Source: Psychrobacter pygoscelis (GTDB taxonomy: Bacteria; Pseudomonadota; Gammaproteobacteria; Pseudomonadales; Moraxellaceae). From it: DNA of 64,000 bases. The notes under the pieces were generated by a model. That model had not been told where the DNA came from, searched no databases, and was given only the letters and a program-made list of their open reading frames with translations. The first letter of the stretch is position 1. Each line of letters starts with the position of its first letter. The DNA lies in NCBI RefSeq assembly GCF_004335015.1, contig NZ_RQRU01000001.1, positions 992,001 to 1,056,000 of the forward strand, in the 5' to 3' direction. Shown here one piece after another: positions 58,750-64,000 of this stretch. Both the position numbers and the translations under genes were made by a program.

Positions 58750-61035
58750 ATGTCTGATGTCACCACCCCTGATGCTACCGAGCTGCTCGCCAGCGAACCT
58801 ATGGACACCCGCTCCGTTGCGGAGTTCACCGAGCAGGCCTATCTCAACTATGCCATGTACGTCATCATGGACCGCGCGCTACCGCATATCGCAGATGGTC
58901 TAAAGCCCGTTCAGCGCCGAATCGTCTACGCCATGAGTGAGCTGGGACTGAAGTCTACCTCCAAGCCCAAAAAATCTGCACGAACCGTCGGTGACGTACT
59001 GGGTAAATACCACCCACATGGTGACAGCGCTTGCTACGAGGCGATGGTACTGATGGCGCAGCCATTTAGCTATCGCTATCCGCTGATCACCGGTCAAGGT
59101 AACTGGGGTAGTCCTGATGATCCGAAGTCTTTCGCTGCGATGCGCTATACCGAGGCCAAGATGTCGGCCTATGCCAATACCTTGCTCACTGAGCTGGGTC
59201 AAGGTACGGTCGATTGGCAGGATAACTTTGATGGCTCGATGCAAGAGCCGGTGACCTTGCCTGCACGGCTGCCCAACATCCTATTGAACGGTACGACAGG
59301 TATCGCAGTCGGTATGGCGACGGATATTCCGTCACACAACCTCAACGAGGTGGTGCGCGCGGCTATTCGTTTGCTTAAAAACCCTGAGCTTTCAGTCAAG
59401 CAGTTGACCCAGTCTATCCCAGCGCCCGACCTACCGACCAAAGCCGAAATCATTACTTCCAAAAAAGATCTACAAGCCTTGTATGAGACCGGCCGTGGTA
59501 GCTATAAGATGCGCGCGGTCTATCACGTCGATAAAAAAGAGAAGAATCTGGTCATCATTGATGCCCTACCGCATCAGGTCTCTGGTAATAAGATCCAAGA
59601 GCAGATTGCCAAGCTGATGACGGACAAAAAACTACCGTGGGTGACGGATATTCACGACGAGTCTGATCATGAGAACGCTTGCCGAATCGTGCTAGAGATG
59701 CGCTCAAGCCGCGTCGATGTCGATCGGGTGATGAGTCACCTGTTTGCCAGTACTGATCTTGAAAGTAACTACCGTGTCAATATGAATATGATCGGGCTAG
59801 ATGGCAGACCGCAAGCCAAAAACCTCAAACAAATCCTAGAAGAGTGGCTGGTCAGTCGCCGCGCTGTGGTAACGCGTCGCACCCTTTATCGACTCGATAA
59901 AATCGACAAGCGTTTGCATATCTTGGCAGGACTGCTCATCGCTTACCTACATATTGACGAGGTCATCCGTATCATCCGTGAAGAAGATGACCCTAAAGCC
60001 GTCCTCGTGGACAGCTATGATCTCAGCGAAATTCAGGCCAATGCTATCCTTGATATTCGCCTGCGCCAACTGGCCAAGCTGCAAGAGATTGAGCTAAAAA
60101 GCGAGCGCGATGCGTTAAATGCTGAACGTGCTACCCTGCAAGAGCTGCTCGACAACCCTGATAGCCTCACCAGTCTCATGATTGATGAGCTAACAAGTGA
60201 TATGAAAGAGCATGGTAATGAGCGTATGTCACCTATTGTCGAGCGTGAGGAAGCCACAGCGCTCAAGGAGTCTGACTTAGTACCAAGCGAGCCTATCACT
60301 GCTATCTTGTCACAGGCGGGCTGGATTCGCGCGGCCAAGGGCCATGACGTTGACGCCGCTGGCATGAGTTATCGCTCTGGTGACAGCTATCAAGCACACG
60401 TTCACGGCAAGTCCAATGAGAAGATTTACATCATGGACAGTACCGGCCGTAGCTATAGCATCGATGCCCATACCCTCGCCTCAGCGCGTGGTCAAGGCGA
60501 TCCGCTCACTAGCGTACTAAAACCTGCGGCAGGCGCAAAGTTTGAGCAGTTGCTCGCTGGTGACAATGAGCAAAAAATCATCCTTGCCAGCTCGCAGGGT
60601 TATGGCTTTATCAATACCCTAGGCAATCTTGATACCAATCAAAAGGCCGGTAAAAATATCATCAACTTCGCTGATGATGCGCGTCTATTAACTGTGGCTA
60701 GTATTGATGTTAAGGTCGAGGGCGAACAAGCCAAAGTAGCGCAAGACCAAATCGCTGTGGTGACTTCCGCAGGCTATCTGCTCATCTTCCCGATTGATGA
60801 GCTGCCGGAACAGGCGCGCGGAAAAGGTAATAAGCTGATTAATCTAAAAGACGATGAAGAGGTCATTGCAGTCGCCTCCCTCCATCATGATGATAGCTTG
60901 ACGGTGACAGCAGGCAAACGTCATGTGACGCTAAAACCGATGGACTTGGCCAACTATACAGGCAAACGCGGCAATCGTGGCTCACAGCTGCCGAGAGGCT
61001 TTCAGAATGTGAGTGGGATTGAAGTGACTGAATGA
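58750..61035 (+). CDS. parC: DNA topoisomerase IV subunit A
   Basis: The product is 761 residues. ParC cuts and rejoins DNA, and with ParE separates linked daughter chromosomes. The active-site Tyr is at 133 in [11 protein letters not shown]. The quinolone-resistance region reads [16 protein letters not shown]. The positions equivalent to E. coli Ser80 and Glu84 are S93 and E97, i.e. wild-type. The C-terminal beta-pinwheel begins around residue 510. The length matches ParC (about 750) and not GyrA (about 875). A small exported-protein gene overlaps its stop codon by four bases. Confidence 0.96.
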   Translation: MSDVTTPDATELLASEPMDTRSVAEFTEQAYLNYAMYVIMDRALPHIADGLKPVQRRIVYAMSELGLKSTSKPKKSARTVGDVLGKYHPHGDSACYEAMVLMAQPFSYRYPLITGQGNWGSPDDPKSFAAMRYTEAKMSAYANTLLTELGQGTVDWQDNFDGSMQEPVTLPARLPNILLNGTTGIAVGMATDIPSHNLNEVVRAAIRLLKNPELSVKQLTQSIPAPDLPTKAEIITSKKDLQALYETGRGSYKMRAVYHVDKKEKNLVIIDALPHQVSGNKIQEQIAKLMTDKKLPWVTDIHDESDHENACRIVLEMRSSRVDVDRVMSHLFASTDLESNYRVNMNMIGLDGRPQAKNLKQILEEWLVSRRAVVTRRTLYRLDKIDKRLHILAGLLIAYLHIDEVIRIIREEDDPKAVLVDSYDLSEIQANAILDIRLRQLAKLQEIELKSERDALNAERATLQELLDNPDSLTSLMIDELTSDMKEHGNERMSPIVEREEATALKESDLVPSEPITAILSQAGWIRAAKGHDVDAAGMSYRSGDSYQAHVHGKSNEKIYIMDSTGRSYSIDAHTLASARGQGDPLTSVLKPAAGAKFEQLLAGDNEQKIILASSQGYGFINTLGNLDTNQKAGKNIINFADDARLLTVASIDVKVEGEQAKVAQDQIAVVTSAGYLLIFPIDELPEQARGKGNKLINLKDDEEVIAVASLHHDDSLTVTAGKRHVTLKPMDLANYTGKRGNRGSQLPRGFQNVSGIEVTE

Positions 61036-61475
61036 AACACTTGATTTTATTATTGGTAAGCTCACTGGTATCGAGCGTAAGCTTCGCTGAATGGCAATTG
61101 GTCAATGAATATGATCCGATCGATGATTTTGATATTTATGTCGATTTTCATAACGTTGAAGCATTAGCCAATGGCCGCTATCAACTTCCCATGAGGACCA
61201 GTACTTTACCGCAAAGTAGTGTAACAACTTATTCGATGCCACTTTATGAGCCTTATACCAGTGCGATGCAGATTATTGACTGTAACAATCAAACCATCAC
61301 CACGCATTCACAAAAAATATTTGCCAAAATAGCGCCATCGGCATCATTTATTGATGTATTAGCCACCTTCAATTCCGCTAATGCTAACGACGATGAGTAT
61401 CGCACTCGAGACTTGTCAAAATCAGATATGGTCGATACTAAACTAAGTGCAAGATTATGTAGTGAAAGGGAATAA
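61032..61475 (+). CDS. Small exported protein, surface-adhesin-E-like
   Basis: The product is 147 residues. A signal peptide ([16 protein letters not shown], cleavage after residue ~19) is followed by [20 protein letters not shown]. This resembles the short periplasmic domain of surface-adhesin protein E and its relatives. Two cysteines (IDCNN and ARLCSE) could pair. Its ATG overlaps the parC stop codon (ATGA), so it is translationally coupled to parC. That is an odd partner; the function is unknown. Confidence 0.65.
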   Translation: MKHLILLLVSSLVSSVSFAEWQLVNEYDPIDDFDIYVDFHNVEALANGRYQLPMRTSTLPQSSVTTYSMPLYEPYTSAMQIIDCNNQTITTHSQKIFAKIAPSASFIDVLATFNSANANDDEYRTRDLSKSDMVDTKLSARLCSERE

Positions 61476-61499
61476 TAAAACCTCATCAAGCTTTAGCTA

Positions 61500-62090
61500 T
61501 GGGAGTTTTTAAACCCTCCTGCAACCTTAGCTGAGATCAAACATCTAGAAGAAAAAATAGGCAAGCCTCGACCACAAGACTTTGTAGCATTGTATCAATG
61601 GCATAATGGGCAGGCAGATAATGCAGCTACTTGACCTTGGTATGGTCTAACTTTTATGCCTACTCAGAAAATACTTTATTATTTAAATTTATGGCAAAAA
61701 ATAGTGGATGAGTTAGAAGAAGATGAGCTTAACTCCATGCGTGACGTGATGTCTTCTATACCTGATGGTCACGTCAAAAAACTTTCTATCAACCCTTTTT
61801 GGCTCCCTTTTGCCCATGACCATGGTGGTAATTTCCTTGGTATAGATTTAGAGCCAGACTCTCTAGGTACGGTAGGACAGGTCATCAACTTTGGTTGAGA
61901 TGAAGAGCGTAAAATCGTAGTCGCTTTAAGTTTAGCTGAATGCTTAGTTTGGTTATTAAAAGAACTCGATAAGGGTAATTTTGATATTGCCATAGAAAAT
62001 GAAGATAATGGTGATAGAAGCTTTAATATGCTCAACCCAAATAAAAGTCACTTTTTGGATGCACTAACCGTCCTTTATCCTGAATCATAA
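61500..62090 (+). pseudogene. SMI1/KNR4-family protein, two in-frame TGA codons
   Basis: One frame runs from about 61500 to a TAA at 62088-62090, interrupted by TGA at 61632-61634 and 61896-61898. It reads WEFLNPPATLAEIKHLEEKI, ALYQWHNGQADNAAT, stop, PWYGLTFMPTQK, then PFWLPFAHDHGGNFLGIDLE, INFG, stop, DEERKIVVALSLAECLVW, ending TVLYPES. These are the hallmarks of SMI1/KNR4 (SUKH) proteins, often immunity proteins of toxin systems. There is no in-frame ATG at the 5' end: a TAG precedes at 61494, so the N-terminus is also lost. The gene appears inactive. Confidence 0.85.
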
Positions 62091-62156
62091 CTGTGTTCAG
62101 GACCTCCCCTATAACTCTTGAAAATTTAAGCATGAAAAGGGCTTTTTATTTATAAA

Positions 62157-62504
62157 TTAACTCAACTTAAAAACCATCTCAAACGCCAATAACATCGCTA
62201 CGCTAAGGCCAGCACCGACCAATAAACACAGCTCAAACCCCAAAGGTGTATCCTTCAATGGCATCTGTGTCACACCATCAAGATGTAAGTTTTCCTGCTT
62301 ATTAACCAGATAAATCACTAACCCAAGACCAAGCATAAATAGAAATGGGATTAGGGAGTAAAACCAATACTGCTGCAAGTCTATATAAAGCTGGTAAAGC
62401 GCAAACCCTGACATACTTATAATCACTAGACCAATAAGGCGGGTAATAAGCCAAAGTTTGGTGAATTGGCACGACGCCATGGTGCAAAATATTAATAAGC
62501 GCAT
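62157..62504 (-). CDS. Small three-helix membrane protein, unknown
   Basis: The product is 115 residues from the ATG at 62504 (a TTG one codon earlier is also open). Hydrophobic helices lie at about 17-37, 46-66 and 90-112, with a polar loop NKQENLHLDGVTQMP between the second and third. No family was recognised. A second frame overlaps its 5' part but has no membrane pattern and is taken as a shadow. Confidence 0.55.
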   Translation of the reverse strand: MRLLIFCTMASCQFTKLWLITRLIGLVIISMSGFALYQLYIDLQQYWFYSLIPFLFMLGLGLVIYLVNKQENLHLDGVTQMPLKDTPLGFELCLLVGAGLSVAMLLAFEMVFKLS

Positions 62505-62546
62505 CAATACGAGCTTGGTCTCTAGAGGCGGTCATTAATGCAGCGG

Positions 62547-63281
62547 TTAATTAGTTTTCATCTCCTCCCAAACACCCCGAAATATCGCCTTCATATCATC
62601 TAGCATGGCTCGGCTAAGCGGTGTAGAAAAGTGCCTCACCCCATGAACTGGAATACCATCAATTTCAGTCCGCGCATAATAGTCCATCATCTTGACATCT
62701 TTGCCCGTACCATTGATAGCAATGGGTAGCTGCTTGCTAGTGATCTCTGTGCGACTATCAAGCTTGGGGTGATACCGCTTGATAAACTCATCAAAGGTTC
62801 GCCAGCCAATACAGACGATATGCTTGGGATTGATAGCGGCAAAGTCCAAATGGGTCAGCTCGCGGTGTTCGGCTTGCATGTCTTTGGGCAGCTTTTTAAT
62901 TTGTGCTTTGACGACGCTTTCAGTAGGGCTGGCAAAATACGACAGCAGACTGGTCTCCGCACAGTGCTCAAGTTTACTTAAGTCACCGCCGCAAGCGATG
63001 TCCAATACCCGCTTGGCAAAGCGATTGCCCAGTTGCAGCTCTTCGATATATTTGCAAGGTTGGGACTGATAAGGCACTAACCTAGTATTGGCTTTACGCG
63101 CAGGCAGATTATGCCATTGTCGATGACCTGGGTTAATACCGATAAACAAAATGTCAGGGTTTTTAGTCTGACCTGTTATATAGTGGCCGCTGAAATAAAG
63201 CGGATTGTCCTCGGGGAGGACTTGGTTGGCGCGCCTAAGGAAATCATTAATGCGTTGTTGTTTGTCTGCAAAATAGCTCAT
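62547..63281 (-). CDS. Uracil-DNA-glycosylase-fold protein, uncharacterised
   Basis: The product is 244 residues. An early strand-loop NPDILFIGINPG is typical of the UDG superfamily, and a late GVRHFSTPLS segment sits where the family has its H-[PS]-S/T-P-L motif. KHIVCIGWRTFDEFIKRYHP forms the middle Rossmann-like strand. Glycosylase activity is not assured, since the catalytic Asp/Asn of the first motif cannot be assigned by eye. It lies 43 bases upstream of the small membrane-protein gene on the same strand. Confidence 0.6.
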   Translation of the reverse strand: MSYFADKQQRINDFLRRANQVLPEDNPLYFSGHYITGQTKNPDILFIGINPGHRQWHNLPARKANTRLVPYQSQPCKYIEELQLGNRFAKRVLDIACGGDLSKLEHCAETSLLSYFASPTESVVKAQIKKLPKDMQAEHRELTHLDFAAINPKHIVCIGWRTFDEFIKRYHPKLDSRTEITSKQLPIAINGTGKDVKMMDYYARTEIDGIPVHGVRHFSTPLSRAMLDDMKAIFRGVWEEMKTN

Positions 63282-63351
63282 ATCAAATGATTCTAGTTAG
63301 GCCATCAAGATCATTAGCTGGCGGTTAAATTGATTAAGCTGCTTAAAACAA

Positions 63352-63615
63352 CTAAGCCAAACGACTGAGCATTCGCCCAATGGCGCTTCCAAGCTTATAG
63401 CAAATCCAAGCAACGATAGCGAAGACTAGCGCAGACAGTAGATAAGCCAACCAAGCAGGAACTCCCGTCAACCAGCCAGCAGTAAATGCCAGCCCTTGAA
63501 ACGCTTCGAAGGGACGCCCTAAAAGCGGCGTAGGGGTACCCGCAGTGAATAATGCCACAAGCCCTATGAGGCCAAGTATGGCCGTAGTTATTGCAAATAC
63601 TCTAGCGCTACTCAT
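63352..63615 (-). CDS. Small membrane protein, unknown
   Basis: The product is 87 residues with two strong membrane helices (about 6-25 and 55-78) and an amphipathic middle (PLLGRPFEAFQGLAF). No family was recognised. It lies 70 bases upstream of the UDG-fold gene on the same strand and may be in one transcript with it. Confidence 0.6.
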   Translation of the reverse strand: MSSARVFAITTAILGLIGLVALFTAGTPTPLLGRPFEAFQGLAFTAGWLTGVPAWLAYLLSALVFAIVAWICYKLGSAIGRMLSRLA

Positions 63616-64000
63616 GTTGTCTTTTCTCTACTTATCAAAAGCAAACTCATCAAAAGTTCACTTATTAAAACTATGACCGCTATTATACCGCTTACCCTAC
63701 ATAGACTGAGTATAAGGTCAGTTAGTTCAGCGTATCGCGAGGTTATCAAGAGGTATCGGCAAGCTAGGTCATATACTCAATAGTTTGAACTAAAGTTATT
63801 TATTGAGTGCTAAACTCCTAGTATTAACTGCTAACAAAACACTCGTCATAACAAAAACTTAAATATCAATTGCCGCTTAACTCTTATTTATTTGCTTTTA
63901 ATCCTGTTAACTGTCATATTTCTTGGTCACTTCATTATGAATAATAGGATAAACGGAAAACATTCCCTATTATAATGATACAATGTGTCTTTTTAGCTTT
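63616..64000. other. Intergenic end of the window
   Basis: 385 AT-rich bases with no supported gene. Near 63943-63968 the string ATAATAGGATAAACGGAAAACAT closely resembles ATAATAGGATGAACAGAAAAGCAT at the transposase start inside the IS at 49.7 kb. A CCCTATTATAATGATACA motif with a good TATAAT -10 lies at 63966-63983 and recurs in similar form before the SCP2 gene (about 39320-39340). Confidence 0.4.

Noticed and set aside
58835..59050. Quinolone-resistance substitutions in ParC
   Set aside because: The positions equivalent to E. coli Ser80 and Glu84 are Ser and Glu, so no resistance change is seen there.
62302..62535. Possible frameshift between two overlapping minus-strand frames
   Set aside because: The 62157-62504 frame has a full three-helix membrane pattern and its own start; the overlapping frame has no such pattern and is a shadow.
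1..64000. CRISPR arrays, rRNA or tRNA genes
   Set aside because: No regularly spaced repeats of the right size and no tRNA-like or rRNA-like sequence were noticed on either strand; an RNA-covariance search would be needed to exclude tRNAs fully.

Overview
The window reads as a chromosomal segment of a Psychrobacter-like member of the Moraxellaceae (Gammaproteobacteria). This assignment is inferred from protein character and gene content: a Slam / TbpB-like / TonB-receptor locus, a stand-alone bioB, hemJ, a PA3496-type acidic protein, paired acyl-CoA ligases, moderate-to-low GC and long AT-rich intergenic stretches. No rRNA, tRNA or CRISPR array was seen. The replicon cannot be placed more exactly without a database search.

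Layout. 1-5.7 kb: tail of an AEC transporter, a TSUP exporter, NhaA, a DUF2799 lipoprotein and an MpaB-type oxygenase. 6-13.7 kb: two Nudix hydrolases, a large M16C (PreP-like) protease, a cold-shock protein with a long leader, a universal stress protein and a LysR regulator divergent from a YeiH-type transporter. 15-20 kb: YbaN-like protein, then an AT-rich minus-strand cluster with a small lipoprotein, a TerD-VWA (TerF-like) protein and an unrecognised 569-residue membrane protein. 20-25.7 kb: ValS, a gene broken by an in-frame stop, an FNT-type channel and two tandem YbjQ-family proteins. 25.8-31.6 kb: a complete glycerol-3-phosphate-type ABC importer (ugpB-A-E-C) ending in a HAD phosphatase that overlaps ugpC. 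31.9-38.7 kb: UPF0149, an acidic PA3496-like protein, a YtjB-like membrane protein divergent from serB, and a DUF368 protein. 39-44.5 kb: SCP2-like protein, BioB, HemJ, a secreted NlpC/P60-like protein, a DUF2058 protein and a small membrane protein.

44.5-52.1 kb is the main accessory system. A Fur-box-like site precedes a TbpB-like surface lipoprotein with two barrel domains. A TonB-dependent receptor of the transferrin/haemoglobin class follows, and then a Slam outer-membrane translocon. A decayed 746-bp IS5-family (IS427-group-like) element with intact ends and a TTA target duplication sits between receptor and Slam. The likely job is iron or haem capture: Slam puts the lipoprotein on the surface, the lipoprotein captures a ligand and the receptor imports the iron or haem.

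52-64 kb: RNase PH, two paralogous long-chain acyl-CoA ligases, a VWA-domain remnant, ParC (wild-type at the two main quinolone-resistance positions), a small exported protein, a SMI1/KNR4 pseudogene with two in-frame TGA codons, a UDG-fold protein and two small membrane proteins.

Three copies of a ~145-152 bp interspersed repeat with TATAGT.../...ACTATA inverted ends lie in gene-free DNA at 37.9, 38.9 and 57.9 kb and look like a MITE family. At least four genes are decayed (22.9, 49.7, 57.5 and 61.5 kb), so the window holds several small islands of gene loss.
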